64,000 bases of DNA from Planctomycetaceae bacterium (lineage in GTDB: Bacteria; Planctomycetota; Planctomycetia; Pirellulales; Thermoguttaceae). The stretch covers positions 1 to 64,000 of the forward strand of contig JAAYAY010000007.1 of assembly GCA_012719125.1 (NCBI GenBank), written 5' to 3'. The translations under genes and the position numbers were made by a program. The notes beneath the pieces were generated by a model. The model was not told where the DNA came from. It did not search any database and saw only the letters and a list, made by a program, of their open reading frames with translations. Position 1 is the stretch's first letter. Each line of letters begins with the position of its first letter. Positions 26,581 through 35,726 of the stretch are shown here, in pieces.

Positions 26581-28722
26581 ATGATGGTCAAGAGGTCCGG
26601 AAACGAGAAGACGGGAGACGGCGGCGGCCGGAGGGTGCTGCCTTTTGCGATTCTCGCGGGGTTGGCTGTCTACGTGATCCTGTTTCTCGCGTGTCCGCTG
26701 GACTGGGCCTCGGGGCACCGGTTCACTCGCGGCGGCTGGGTGGCTCAATGGCTCCTGCTGCCCGACGAGATGGTCGGGCTGTGGCTCGACTCGCCGTCGG
26801 ATTTGCTGCTCCTCGACCGGTTGCTGCCGCTGGCCGTCAGCCTGGCGATTCTTGCAGTGGCCGGCATGTTGGGCTATCTGGGGCTGGTGGCGTTGCGAGT
26901 CGACGCCAAGCTGACGGTTCTGGAGCAGTGCTTCTTCGCCGCTTCGGTCGGGTTGAACCTGGTGTCGACCTACACGCTGGCAGTCGGGTTGTTCGGCGGG
27001 TTGCACAACCGGCTCTGGTTCATCGCGCCCGCGATCGTTGTTGCCGTCGGGTTTGGCTGGTGCGTTCGCCGGCAAGATCGCACGAAGGGGTGCAGTTTGC
27101 CAGGGGCATGGGAGCCGCCTCAGAGCGAGTTGAGCTGGCTCAATTCCCGTTGGCTGTGGGTAGGCGGCGTATTTGCCGTGCTGATTCTGCTGGGCGGATT
27201 GTTGCCTCCGAACGAGTTCGACGTGCGCGAATACCACCTGCAAGCACCCAAAGAGTTCTACCAGGCCGGGCGCGTGGAATTCCTGCCTCACAACGTCTAC
27301 GGCAACATGGCCATGGGCGCGGAAATGCACGCTCTCCTGGGTATGGTTCTGCTCGGCGACTGGTGGATGGGCGCCCTGGTGGGAAAGGCGATTCTTGCCC
27401 TGTGCGCTCCGTTGACGGCCCTCGGCCTCCTGGCAGCCGGGCAGCGTTTGTTCACGCCGGCCGCGGGGATCCTGGCAGCGGTGTTCTACCTGTCCATTCC
27501 TCTGGTGGCCAACATCTGCACTTTCGGATTCATCGAAGCAGCCGCGGCACTCTACCTGTTCGCCACCCTCTACGCGATGCTGATCGCGAAGGAGGACCAA
27601 GACTCAACGGCGACCAGTTGGATCTTGCCTGGCTACCTGGCGGGTGCGGCGGTGGCCTGCAAGTACCCGGGGCTGCTGTTCGTCGTCGCGCCGCTCGGCG
27701 CCTGGCTGCTTTGGATATCCTGGAACCGTCGCGATCGCGAGGGCCGGCGGCGGCCGCAGTGGGCGGCACCGGTTGTGTTTGCCGGGGCGGTGGCAGCCGG
27801 ATGCGGATTGTGGTTGGCGAAGAACTGGGTTCTTGCCGGCAATCCGGTCTATCCGCTGCTGTACGGGTTATTCGGCGGCAGGACACTGACGGCCGAGAAG
27901 AGCCAGATGTGGAGGCTGGTCCACAAGCCCGCGGGCTTCACCTTCTCAGCCTTGAGTGCCGACGCGTGGCGGGTGTTGATCGGCAGCGACTGGCTCAGCC
28001 CGATCCTGATCCCTATGGCGGCGTTGGCCTTCGTGAAGAGGCAGTCTCGCCTGGTCTTGGGTTTCGGTCTGTATTTCCTGTTCCTCATCGCGGCCTGGTG
28101 GATGTTTGCGTTGCGGATCGATCGCTTCTGGATGCCGGCCTTGCCGATCGCCGCGATTCTGGCAGGCGTGGGAGCGACGTGGTGCCGGGATCGGCTTTGG
28201 CAATATTCACTGTTGGTGCTGTTCGTCTTCAGCCTCGTCTGCAGTTTCGTGACGGTGGCGGTGCCGCCCTGCGTTTACACGCGGTTCTTCGTTCCGTATG
28301 CCAAGTTGCGGACATCTCCCGACCGCCTCAATCCGTGGCACACGTACTTGAACGAACACGTTGACGGGACTCTCCTGCTGGTGGGCGAGGCCCAGGTTTT
28401 CGATCTGGAGGTTCCCATTCTGTATAACGCCTGGCTGGACGATTCGGTGTTCGAATCGATCGTGCGTGATCCGGTCTCGGGCCGCCTGCGCCCGGCAGAC
28501 GAAATCAGCGCCGAGCTGAAGGCTCGCAATGTTTCGCATGTCTATGTCTCGTGGAGTGAGATCGCACGCTATCGCGACACGGGCTACGGCAACTGGGATT
28601 TCGTCCGGCCCGAAGTCTTCGAGCAACTTGTCAGGGAGGGCGTGCTCGAGTGGGTTCCGCCGCCGAAGGAGTTGGAGGGGTCGGTGAATCAGGTGTATCG
28701 GGTGGTGAGCTTTGAGCTATGA
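26581..28722 (+). CDS. Polytopic membrane glycosyltransferase-like protein (GT-C type)
   Basis: The 713-residue protein has about a dozen transmembrane helices and a soluble C-terminal region of about 150 residues. Between early helices lies FDVREYHLQAPKEFYQAG, placing an acidic residue in the first outer loop, as in GT39/GT83-type enzymes that transfer sugars from polyprenyl phosphate. The C-terminal part (LLVGEAQVFDLEVPILYNA) resembles the extracytoplasmic tail of planctomycete members. The ATG codons at 26581 and 26584 are alternatives; neither has a strong ribosome-binding site. It stands divergently from the DapA-family gene and 258 bases before shc; a role in glycosylating hopanoids is possible from position only. 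Confidence 0.75.
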   Translation: MMVKRSGNEKTGDGGGRRVLPFAILAGLAVYVILFLACPLDWASGHRFTRGGWVAQWLLLPDEMVGLWLDSPSDLLLLDRLLPLAVSLAILAVAGMLGYLGLVALRVDAKLTVLEQCFFAASVGLNLVSTYTLAVGLFGGLHNRLWFIAPAIVVAVGFGWCVRRQDRTKGCSLPGAWEPPQSELSWLNSRWLWVGGVFAVLILLGGLLPPNEFDVREYHLQAPKEFYQAGRVEFLPHNVYGNMAMGAEMHALLGMVLLGDWWMGALVGKAILALCAPLTALGLLAAGQRLFTPAAGILAAVFYLSIPLVANICTFGFIEAAAALYLFATLYAMLIAKEDQDSTATSWILPGYLAGAAVACKYPGLLFVVAPLGAWLLWISWNRRDREGRRRPQWAAPVVFAGAVAAGCGLWLAKNWVLAGNPVYPLLYGLFGGRTLTAEKSQMWRLVHKPAGFTFSALSADAWRVLIGSDWLSPILIPMAALAFVKRQSRLVLGFGLYFLFLIAAWWMFALRIDRFWMPALPIAAILAGVGATWCRDRLWQYSLLVLFVFSLVCSFVTVAVPPCVYTRFFVPYAKLRTSPDRLNPWHTYLNEHVDGTLLLVGEAQVFDLEVPILYNAWLDDSVFESIVRDPVSGRLRPADEISAELKARNVSHVYVSWSEIARYRDTGYGNWDFVRPEVFEQLVREGVLEWVPPPKELEGSVNQVYRVVSFEL

Positions 28723-28906
28723 GCTGTGAAGAAGTAGTCGGGATGTTCCTGAGTCGAAGACGCTGGAGGTTAGAGACAGAATCAGGTTCTTGGCGTTGGC
28801 CGGTCAATCGAGCGCGCCAGCAGTGCTAGCACTCCTCTGAGGGTTTTTGTCGGAACTGGGCGGCAGTGGGCTTGTCGATCGCGAAGTGATCGAATAGGTT
28901 ATTCGA

Positions 28907-28927
28907 CGCGGGAGATTGCCTCCCGCG
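28907..28927. other. Stem-loop upstream of shc
   Basis: CGCGGGAG-ATTGC-CTCCCGCG, perfect 8-bp arms with a 5-base loop, ends 53 bases before the shc start. There is no T-run. It could be a regulatory hairpin in the leader or a dispersed palindrome. Confidence 0.45.
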
Positions 28928-28980
28928 ACAAGCGTGTCAGGGACGACCCGCTCCACGAGTTCAAGGAACAAAGAACTCCG

Positions 28981-31161
28981 ATGAAGTACCACCGTACGCA
29001 ACCTTGCCCGTCTACGGATGGTCGGGCAAGGCATTTTCTTCCTTCTTCCACTCCCCTTCCGGCCGGCAATTCTCTGGCCAAAGCCGTTCGCCGCTCGATC
29101 TTCCGCACGCGGCGCTGGTTCCTGGGGGAGCAGAAACCCGAAGGGCACTGGGTCGCCGAGCTCGAAGGCGACTCCATTCTCCAGAGTGAAACCATCCTGC
29201 TCCTGGCCTATTTCGGCCGCGAGCAGTCGGACCTGGCCAAGCGTGCCGCCGAGCGTCTGGTCGACACCCAGCGGCCGGAAGGCGGCTGGGCCATGTATCC
29301 GGGCGGCGGCGTCGAGATCAGCGGCAGCGTGAAGGCCTACTTCGCTCTCAAGCTGACCGGCCACGATCCAGGCGCCGAGTATATGCAGCGGGCGCGCGCG
29401 GCCATTCTCGCCCACGGCGGCGCCGACGCCGTCAACAGCTTCACACGTTTCTACCTGGCAATCCTGGGCCAGATCCCCTTCGACCAGTGCCCCGAGGTCC
29501 CACCCGAGGTGATGTTCCTGCCCAAGTGGTTCCCGGTGAACCTCTACGCGGTGAGTTCCTGGTCGCGAACGATCATCGCACCGTTGTCGATTATTTCGGC
29601 GATGCGGCCGACGCGTGAACTCGACGTCCGATACGGCATCCGCGAGCTGTTCATCAAGGCCCCGGAAGACTGGCCGGAGCTGCGATGCCCAGGCAAAGTG
29701 GCCGGCAAGGGACTGTTCAGTTGGGACCAGTTTTTTCTCGCGGTCAACAGTGCATTCAAGTTCCTCCGCCGCCGGCACCTGCTGCCGATGCGGAAACGGG
29801 CCATTCAGGCCGCCACGAGATGGGTCGTCGAACGCTTTGAGAACAGCGACGGCCTGGGCGCCATCTACCCGCCCATTGTCTGGAGCCTGATCGCGCTCGA
29901 CGTGCTGGGCTACGCCGAGGACAGCCCCGAGATGCAGGAGTGCTGGAAACAGCTCAACGACCTGGTGCTGACCGACGAGGGCGGCGAGAACTGCCGCATC
30001 CAGCCCTGCAAGTCGCCGGTCTGGGATACCGCCATCACCCTGCGGGCCCTGCTTGCCGGCGGGCTCACCCCGAAGGATCCGGCCGTCGCCCGCGGCGTCG
30101 AGTGGCTCCTCAACAAGCAGGTCCGCCAGCCGGGCGACTGGTCCGAGACGGTCGCGGCCGAGCCGGGAGGCTGGTGCTTCGAGCACAACAACGCCTACTA
30201 TCCCGACAACGACGACACGGCCATGGTCCTGATGGTCCTCAAGAGCCAGTTCTCCGAGGGGTCGCCCGACGACCGCCTGCCGCCGAGCTTGCGGCTCGTC
30301 GACGAGGAGAATGCAGAGTGTGTTGCCGAGACGGGCTGCTCCGTCGACAGGATGAACCGGACGACCCAGGCGATCGATCGCGGCGTTCGCTGGATGTTGG
30401 CCATGCAGAATCGCGACGGGGGCTGGGGCGCTTTCGACCGCAACAACGACAGTGAGTTCCTCTGCCACGTGCCCTTCGCCGATCACAACGCAATGATCGA
30501 TCCCAGCACGCCGGACCTGAGCGGCCGCGTGCTCGAAGCGCTCGGGCAGTTGGGCTACAACCAGGAGCATCCGGCCGTCGCCAGGGCCGTTCAATACATC
30601 CGCAGCACCCAGGAGCCCGACGGGAGCTGGTTCGGCCGTTGGGGAGTCAACTACATTTACGGAACCTGGCAGGTCATCACCGGCATGGTGGCGGTCGGCG
30701 TGCCGCCGGACGATCCGGCCATTCGAGCGGGCGTCAACTGGCTGCTGGCCCATCAGCAGGCCGGCGGTGGCTGGGGCGAGACCCCTGAAACCTACGCCGA
30801 TCCTACGCTCCGCGGCCAGGGGCCCGCGACGGCTTCCCAGACGGCCTGGGCCGTGCTCGGCCTGCTGGCTGCCGGACTGACAGAGCATCCGGCCGTGCGG
30901 CGCGGCATTCAGTTCCTGGTCGATCGCCAACAGGACGACGGCACATGGGACGAACCCGAATTCACCGGCACGGGCTTCCCGCAGGTGTTCTACATGCGTT
31001 ACCACTACTATCCCATGTACTTCCCGCTGATAGCGCTCGCCCGCTGGGCGGTCTCGGCGGCCGACAGCCAGCCCGACGTCGCCGCGCCGGCCCCCGCCCT
31101 TCGCGTCCTCTGGGACGAAGAGGAGACGCGGGAAGCGACCTGCGCTGCGGAGGCGGTCTGA
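28981..31161 (+). CDS. shc: Squalene-hopene cyclase
   Basis: This enzyme cyclises squalene to the pentacyclic hopene at the membrane. The 726-residue protein has the protonating DXDD motif as DNDDTA (409-414) and several QW repeats (QRPEGGWAMY, QNRDGGWGAFD, QEPDGSWFGRWG, QQAGGGWGET, QQDDGTWDEPEFTGTGFP). A typical SHC is 630-730 residues. The ATG at 28981 has AAGGA somewhat far upstream. It heads the cluster shc-hpnH-hpnG, which turns squalene into extended C35 hopanoid precursors. The squalene-making genes hpnC/D/E are not in the window. Confidence 0.96.
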   Translation: MKYHRTQPCPSTDGRARHFLPSSTPLPAGNSLAKAVRRSIFRTRRWFLGEQKPEGHWVAELEGDSILQSETILLLAYFGREQSDLAKRAAERLVDTQRPEGGWAMYPGGGVEISGSVKAYFALKLTGHDPGAEYMQRARAAILAHGGADAVNSFTRFYLAILGQIPFDQCPEVPPEVMFLPKWFPVNLYAVSSWSRTIIAPLSIISAMRPTRELDVRYGIRELFIKAPEDWPELRCPGKVAGKGLFSWDQFFLAVNSAFKFLRRRHLLPMRKRAIQAATRWVVERFENSDGLGAIYPPIVWSLIALDVLGYAEDSPEMQECWKQLNDLVLTDEGGENCRIQPCKSPVWDTAITLRALLAGGLTPKDPAVARGVEWLLNKQVRQPGDWSETVAAEPGGWCFEHNNAYYPDNDDTAMVLMVLKSQFSEGSPDDRLPPSLRLVDEENAECVAETGCSVDRMNRTTQAIDRGVRWMLAMQNRDGGWGAFDRNNDSEFLCHVPFADHNAMIDPSTPDLSGRVLEALGQLGYNQEHPAVARAVQYIRSTQEPDGSWFGRWGVNYIYGTWQVITGMVAVGVPPDDPAIRAGVNWLLAHQQAGGGWGETPETYADPTLRGQGPATASQTAWAVLGLLAAGLTEHPAVRRGIQFLVDRQQDDGTWDEPEFTGTGFPQVFYMRYHYYPMYFPLIALARWAVSAADSQPDVAAPAPALRVLWDEEETREATCAAEAV

Positions 31162-31208
31162 TCCGTTACGTCGGCACCGAGTCGCACCGTATGGGGAAAT
31201 TCAAAACA

Positions 31209-31231
31209 CGAAGCACGAAATCCGAAACAAA
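31209..31231. repeat. Interspersed repeat (family C), copy 1
   Basis: A 23-base string starting CGAAGCACGAAATCCGAAAC is identical to 52600-52622. It lies in the shc-hpnH gap and is internally repetitive in CGAA/CGAAA units. Confidence 0.85.
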
Positions 31232-31259
31232 TCGGCAATCGGAATTCTCAAAACAGATG

Positions 31260-31288
31260 CAGGAACCGTGCGGCGCCCGGTACCTACA
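31260..31288. repeat. Interspersed repeat (family B), second locus
   Basis: Exact reverse complement over 29 bases of 3159-3187. Its right end runs into the AGGAG that serves as the hpnH ribosome-binding site (31288-31292), so the element sits at the hpnH translation start. Confidence 0.9.
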
Positions 31289-31299
31289 GGAGTCGACCC

Positions 31300-32319
31300 A
31301 TGCGATTTCCGCTTTCTCTGACGCGATCGATGACTGCTTACCTGATGCGGCAGAAGCTCACCGGGCGGAAGCGGTTTCCCATGGTGCTGATGCTCGAACC
31401 GCTGCATGCCTGCAATCTCAAATGCGCCGGGTGCGGGCGGATCCGCGAATACACCGAAACCATGAAGCAGCGGCTCTCGGTTGACCAGTGCCTGGCGGCC
31501 GCCGAGGAATGCGGGGCGCCGATCGTGAGCGTCTGCGGCGGCGAACCGCTGATCCATCCCGAGATCGGCGAGATCGTCGAGCGGCTCATCGAGCGGAAGA
31601 AGCACATCTACCTGTGCACGAACGGCACGCAACTCGCCGAGAAGATCGGGCTGTTCCGCCCGAGCAGCCGGATGTTCATTAACGTCCACCTCGACGGGAT
31701 GGAAGCCACCCACGACGCGATCACCTGCCGCCAGGGCGTGTTTGCCAAGGCGGTCGCGGGAATCGAGGCGGCCAAAAAGGCCGGGTTTCTGGTCTACACC
31801 AACACCACGGTCTACAAGGAAACCGACGTCCACGAACTGGCCGTCCTGTTCCAATACCTCACGGAACTCAAGGTCGACGGGTTCATGGTTTCGCCGGCCT
31901 ACGGCTACGAGGCCGTCGCGGCCGAGAACCCTGACGGCGCGGCCGACATCTTCATGCAACGCGACGAGATTCACGCCAAGTTCCGGCAGGCCCGGCAGTT
32001 ACTGGGCTCGTTCAAGCTGGTGACGTCGCCTCTCTACCTGGACTTTCTCTGTGGCGGCCGCGAGCTTCCCTGTGCGGCCTGGTCGAACCCGACCTACAAC
32101 GTCCGCGGCTGGAAGGGGCCCTGCTATCTGATCACCGACCGGCACTACGACACCTTCGCCGAATTGCTCTCCCAGACCGATTGGGATAGACTTGGTCCTG
32201 GCGGCGATCCGCGCTGCGAGCACTGCCTGGTCCATTGCGGTTTCGAGACCGCGGCGGTCCTGTCGTCGGAGAAGAGCTTCCGCGACGTGCTGAAAATGGC
32301 AGTCTGGCAGATGACATAA
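31300..32319 (+). CDS. hpnH: Adenosyl-hopene transferase HpnH (radical SAM)
   Basis: A 339-residue radical SAM enzyme that joins a 5'-deoxyadenosyl group to hopene, giving adenosylhopane, the first step of side-chain extension. The [4Fe-4S]/SAM motif is C-x3-C-x2-C at Cys38, Cys42 and Cys45 (HACNLKCAGCGR), followed by CGGEPLIHP. A second set of cysteines near the C-terminus (CEHCLVHCGFE) is typical of the subfamily. AGGAG lies seven bases before the ATG. It follows shc and precedes hpnG by 42 bases, the expected operon order. Confidence 0.95.
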   Translation: MRFPLSLTRSMTAYLMRQKLTGRKRFPMVLMLEPLHACNLKCAGCGRIREYTETMKQRLSVDQCLAAAEECGAPIVSVCGGEPLIHPEIGEIVERLIERKKHIYLCTNGTQLAEKIGLFRPSSRMFINVHLDGMEATHDAITCRQGVFAKAVAGIEAAKKAGFLVYTNTTVYKETDVHELAVLFQYLTELKVDGFMVSPAYGYEAVAAENPDGAADIFMQRDEIHAKFRQARQLLGSFKLVTSPLYLDFLCGGRELPCAAWSNPTYNVRGWKGPCYLITDRHYDTFAELLSQTDWDRLGPGGDPRCEHCLVHCGFETAAVLSSEKSFRDVLKMAVWQMT

Positions 32320-32361
32320 GCCGCCTGTCCTGCGCAGTCACACGGCGTCGAAGCGGGTTCC

Positions 32362-33255
32362 ATGGTTCTCCGACACATCCTTCGTCAATGGCTTGGCTCT
32401 CTTGCGCAGCAGAAGATGCGCGAGACCGTCGTCAAGGCTGCGCGCGAATCGGTCGACGAGCACTTGAAAGAAGCCGAGCGTCAGGCCGAGGATCCGGAGC
32501 TGCGGAAGTGCGACGTCGGCGTCGTGTTCGCCCTGGGGATCGAGGCGGGGGGACTGGAAGACTTGATGACGGACGTGGTCACGATCCGCAGTCCCGGGAT
32601 CGTCGTACGCCGCGGCCGGTTGGCTTCGCGGCGTGTGGCGATCGTGCAGTCGGGGCCCGGTTGCGAGGCAGCGGCCCGTGCGACGGCGGCCCTGATCGCG
32701 GCCCACCAGCCCGACTGGGTCTTCTCGGCCGGATTCGCCGGTGGGCTCGACGAGACGCTCAAGAAACACGATATCCTTATGGTCGACCGGGTCGTCTACC
32801 AGGACGGGCAGAGTCTTTCCCTCGACCTGAAGGTCGACCCGTCGGCCCTGGCCGCCACGCCCGGCGTGCATGCCGGCAGCCTTCTCACCGCCGACCGCAT
32901 CATCCGCCTGGCCAGCGAGAAACGCGAGTTGGGTAAGCAGCATGGCGCCCTGGCCGTCGACATGGAGACGTTTGCCGTGGCGGCAGTCTGCCGCCGCGAC
33001 AAGGTGCCGCTGATCGCGGTGCGGATCATCAGCGACGGGGTCGACGACGAGTTGCCCAAAGACGTGGATCGCCTGATGCGTCAGAAGACCGTGGTGCGCA
33101 AGGCGGGCGCGGTGGTTGGGTCGATCATGAACCGCCCGGGCAGCATCAAGGACATGTTCCAACTGAAAGAAGACGCCCTGCTGGCTTCGGACAAGCTGGC
33201 CAAGTTTCTCGAATCGATGATTCGACAGTTGGGGCCGGCGCTGCCGAAGGAGTAA
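32362..33255 (+). CDS. hpnG: Hopanoid-associated phosphorylase HpnG
   Basis: The 297-residue member of the nucleoside phosphorylase / MTA-SAH nucleosidase superfamily acts on adenosylhopane to release adenine and give phosphoribosyl- or ribosylhopane. Visible elements are SGPGCEAAARATAALI, VFSAGFAGGLDE, and the substrate-binding VDMETFAVAAVC. An N-terminal helical stretch of about 50 residues and a C-terminal stretch of about 60 residues extend beyond the core domain. The role rests on the family plus its position right after hpnH. Confidence 0.9.
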   Translation: MVLRHILRQWLGSLAQQKMRETVVKAARESVDEHLKEAERQAEDPELRKCDVGVVFALGIEAGGLEDLMTDVVTIRSPGIVVRRGRLASRRVAIVQSGPGCEAAARATAALIAAHQPDWVFSAGFAGGLDETLKKHDILMVDRVVYQDGQSLSLDLKVDPSALAATPGVHAGSLLTADRIIRLASEKRELGKQHGALAVDMETFAVAAVCRRDKVPLIAVRIISDGVDDELPKDVDRLMRQKTVVRKAGAVVGSIMNRPGSIKDMFQLKEDALLASDKLAKFLESMIRQLGPALPKE

Positions 33256-33356
33256 GTGGGTGACTCCTGCCGGGTGTCACTCTTCGCGATCGCTCGTGAC
33301 GGCGAGTACTGTGCAACGTCGCTGAATGCTTGAGGATCACGAGTAGTTCAGAGTTG

Positions 33357-33402
33357 CACTCGGCAAGTGCGACCCACTGGGCACTCGACAAGTGCGACTC
33401 AC
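33357..33402. repeat. Two direct 21-base repeats, period 25
   Basis: CACTCGGCAAGTGCGACCCAC (33357-33377) recurs at 33382-33402 with two differences. They sit between the convergent ends of hpnG and the DUF1080 gene. No terminator hairpin with a T-run is evident here. Confidence 0.7.
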
Positions 33403-33416
33403 GGGCAAAGCAGCAG

Positions 33417-34151
33417 CTACTCCAGTTCCTTGATGCGGATGTTCTTGTACTCCGCCCACATGGGGGCGCCGGCGTGGAGTTGAAGGGCGATGATGCCTTC
33501 GCGAAGCGACCGCTCGGGGTGGTTGTCGGTGCAGTCGAGGATGAGCCGGCCGTTGAGATAGTGCTGGAGGTGCGGGCCTTTGGCGATGATGACAACCTCG
33601 TTCCAGCGGTCCACCTTGAAGAGATCAGCATACTCTTCGGGGGTGATCAGCGTATCGACGATCTTCTTTTCGCCGTCTTCGCCCCAGACGGCCTTCTCGC
33701 CCACCAGGCACATGCGGCCGCGCTTGCCGCCCTCTTCATAGATGAAGCCGGAGACGCTGGGAGGCGTGTCGGAGTTGCGGATCTCGTGTTGGTAGCCGCG
33801 AACGACCCACGGGTTCTTGGGATTCTCGGTGAAGTGCTTTGAGCGGTACTGGATGCCCGAGTTGTTCTCAGTGGAGACGCGGAAGGTGAGCCGCAGATCG
33901 AAGTCCTTGAAGGGGCCTTCTTTGCAGATCAGGAAGGTATTGCCGTTGGCCTTGGTTTCTTCGGTCGTCTGGCCGCGAATCGCACCGTCTTTGACCGACC
34001 ACAACCGCGGATCGCCGTCCCAGCCGGTAAGGTCTTTGCCGTTGAAGAGCGATTTCATGCCTTCCGGTTCGGCAGGGGCCTTCTGGGGCTCGGCAGCGAA
34101 GGCGGGGAGAGCAAAGCAGAGCAGGGCCAGTGGCAATAGGTGGCGGACCAT
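33417..34151 (-). CDS. Secreted DUF1080 (3-keto-disaccharide hydrolase-like) protein
   Basis: A 244-residue exported protein: signal peptide (LLPLALLCFALPAFAAEP) then a DUF1080 beta-jelly-roll, from FNGKDLTGWDGDPRLWSVKDG to the C-terminal strand. The family is a lectin-like fold abundant in planctomycetes; a few members hydrolyse 3-keto-glycosides, the rest are uncharacterised. GGAG about seven bases before the ATG at 34151 sets the start. It is 36 bases downstream of the alkaline phosphatase stop, so the two are probably cotranscribed. Confidence 0.9.
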   Translation of the reverse strand: MVRHLLPLALLCFALPAFAAEPQKAPAEPEGMKSLFNGKDLTGWDGDPRLWSVKDGAIRGQTTEETKANGNTFLICKEGPFKDFDLRLTFRVSTENNSGIQYRSKHFTENPKNPWVVRGYQHEIRNSDTPPSVSGFIYEEGGKRGRMCLVGEKAVWGEDGEKKIVDTLITPEEYADLFKVDRWNEVVIIAKGPHLQHYLNGRLILDCTDNHPERSLREGIIALQLHAGAPMWAEYKNIRIKELE

Positions 34152-34187
34152 GGTGTTCTCCAGGTGGGAGGGGGTGAAGGAATACAA

Positions 34188-35726
34188 TCAGTGGGCGGAC
34201 ACGGGCCGGGCGGACTCGGTCGCACTGCCGGTGAGCATCGGTTGGGCGGCAGCCGACTCGACGGCTGCTCGCAGAATCTTGGTGATCGAGGTGTTGTCGA
34301 TATACGGGCCGAACACCGGATCGTCTCCGACGGCCAGAGCGTTCAGGCTCTCTGCCCCGACGCCGCGCGCGAACACGGGCACCAGGCTGTTGCTGTGCTT
34401 CTTGGAGTGGTACATCAGACCGGGGATCTTGCCGGGGCCGTTGTCGACCAGCGGCTGGAACGGTTGCTTGTCCGACTGCGGTCCCCAAAGCACGCCGGTC
34501 TCGTGGTCGGAGGTGATGACGACCAGAGTCTCATCCCAGTTGCTGTGCGTTTCAACCCACTCGACGACTGTGTCAATTGCCAGGTGGAAATCGATCTGTT
34601 CCTGGATGGTGCGGCCGGGCATATTGTTGTGGTTGGCCCAGTCGACGGCTCCGCCTTCGATCATGAGGAAGAATCCGTTGGGTTTGCGGCTCAGCACGTT
34701 GAGCGCTCCCCGCGTCATAGTGACGAGTGTGGGAACGTCGGAGTTCAACGGCGTGTCTTCGTCGGGATGCTTGTCGCCGATCTTGGCTCGCGCCTGTTGC
34801 AGCGTGGTTGCTGCCTGGGCTGTCCCCAGGACCTTTTCTGGCACGTCTCCCTCACAGAGGGCCTCGAATTCGGCCTTGGTGGATACGGGCCGGAAGCCCA
34901 GGTAGAGGCCGCCGGGGGTCTTGCGGGCCGCTTCGATCGCCAGCCAGGTTTCTCCGCCACCCACGTACTTGTATTCCCGGTCCGCGGCGATCTCGCCGGT
35001 GATTCCCTTGGCCGTCTCCGCGGCAATCTGGGCCTCGGTTTTCTTGGGCCTGGTGGGCTTCCAGGGCTTGCCGTCGTTGTCGAAGTCGGGGTTGCCCGCC
35101 CCCATGATCACGTCGAGCACGCCGCCCTGAAGCATCTGTTGGGCGATCTTCTCATAGGCGTCCCGTTCGGCGGAATGGGCGTTGCTGAAAGCCGCAGGCG
35201 TGGCGTGCGACCACTCGACCGAGGTGACCACACCGGCGGCCAGCCCCACCGACTTGGCCAGTTCCGACATGGTCGGCTCGATGGGCTGGTTGAGATCGCT
35301 CCAATTGATCGAGTAGTTGTAGGTCTTCACACCCGTCGACAGGGCCGTGCCGGCCGCGGCCGAGTCGGTGTAGCCGGAGTCCAGCCATTTGTAGCCGGTA
35401 GCAGGGTCCCAGGCCTTGGCCGGGTCGTAAACCAGGGCCGGATCCTGCCGGTTGGTTCCCAGCGGCGTCTTCGACGTGTTCAGCGGAAACGTCTGGGCCG
35501 CCAGCTTGGTCCAGTTCGGGCCGTCATAGACTTGCATGCCGCGTCCTTCGGCCGAGTCCCACTTGCCCTGGTACATGCTGGCGGCACGGAACGAGTTGAA
35601 CCCGGAGCCGTCGGCAATCATCACGATGACGTGTCGCTTCGCAGCATGGTCGTCTGCCCGGGCAACGGTGAAAACCGAAATCAGCAGGCCCAGCCACAAC
35701 AGCAGCACCGGGGCTCGTCGCAACAT
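34188..35726 (-). CDS. Alkaline phosphatase (PhoA family)
   Basis: The 512-residue exported phosphomonoesterase releases phosphate outside the cytoplasmic membrane. After a signal peptide (VLLLWLGLLISVFTVARA), the first metal site is IVMIADGSG and the nucleophile motif is YTDSAAAGTALSTGVKT (Ser of DSA). Later metal ligands are in MIEGGAVDWANHNN and VITSDHETGVLWG. AGAAGG eight bases upstream and the signal peptide support the ATG at 35726 rather than the longer frame. It precedes the DUF1080 gene. No Pho-box-like repeats were recognised upstream. Confidence 0.93.
   Translation of the reverse strand: MLRRAPVLLLWLGLLISVFTVARADDHAAKRHVIVMIADGSGFNSFRAASMYQGKWDSAEGRGMQVYDGPNWTKLAAQTFPLNTSKTPLGTNRQDPALVYDPAKAWDPATGYKWLDSGYTDSAAAGTALSTGVKTYNYSINWSDLNQPIEPTMSELAKSVGLAAGVVTSVEWSHATPAAFSNAHSAERDAYEKIAQQMLQGGVLDVIMGAGNPDFDNDGKPWKPTRPKKTEAQIAAETAKGITGEIAADREYKYVGGGETWLAIEAARKTPGGLYLGFRPVSTKAEFEALCEGDVPEKVLGTAQAATTLQQARAKIGDKHPDEDTPLNSDVPTLVTMTRGALNVLSRKPNGFFLMIEGGAVDWANHNNMPGRTIQEQIDFHLAIDTVVEWVETHSNWDETLVVITSDHETGVLWGPQSDKQPFQPLVDNGPGKIPGLMYHSKKHSNSLVPVFARGVGAESLNALAVGDDPVFGPYIDNTSITKILRAAVESAAAQPMLTGSATESARPVSAH

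Noticed and set aside
28822-28833. Perfect 12-base palindrome AGTGCTAGCACT followed by GGGTTTTT
   Set aside because: The palindrome has no loop and the T-run is separated from it, so it is not an intrinsic terminator. A protein site is possible but unsupported.
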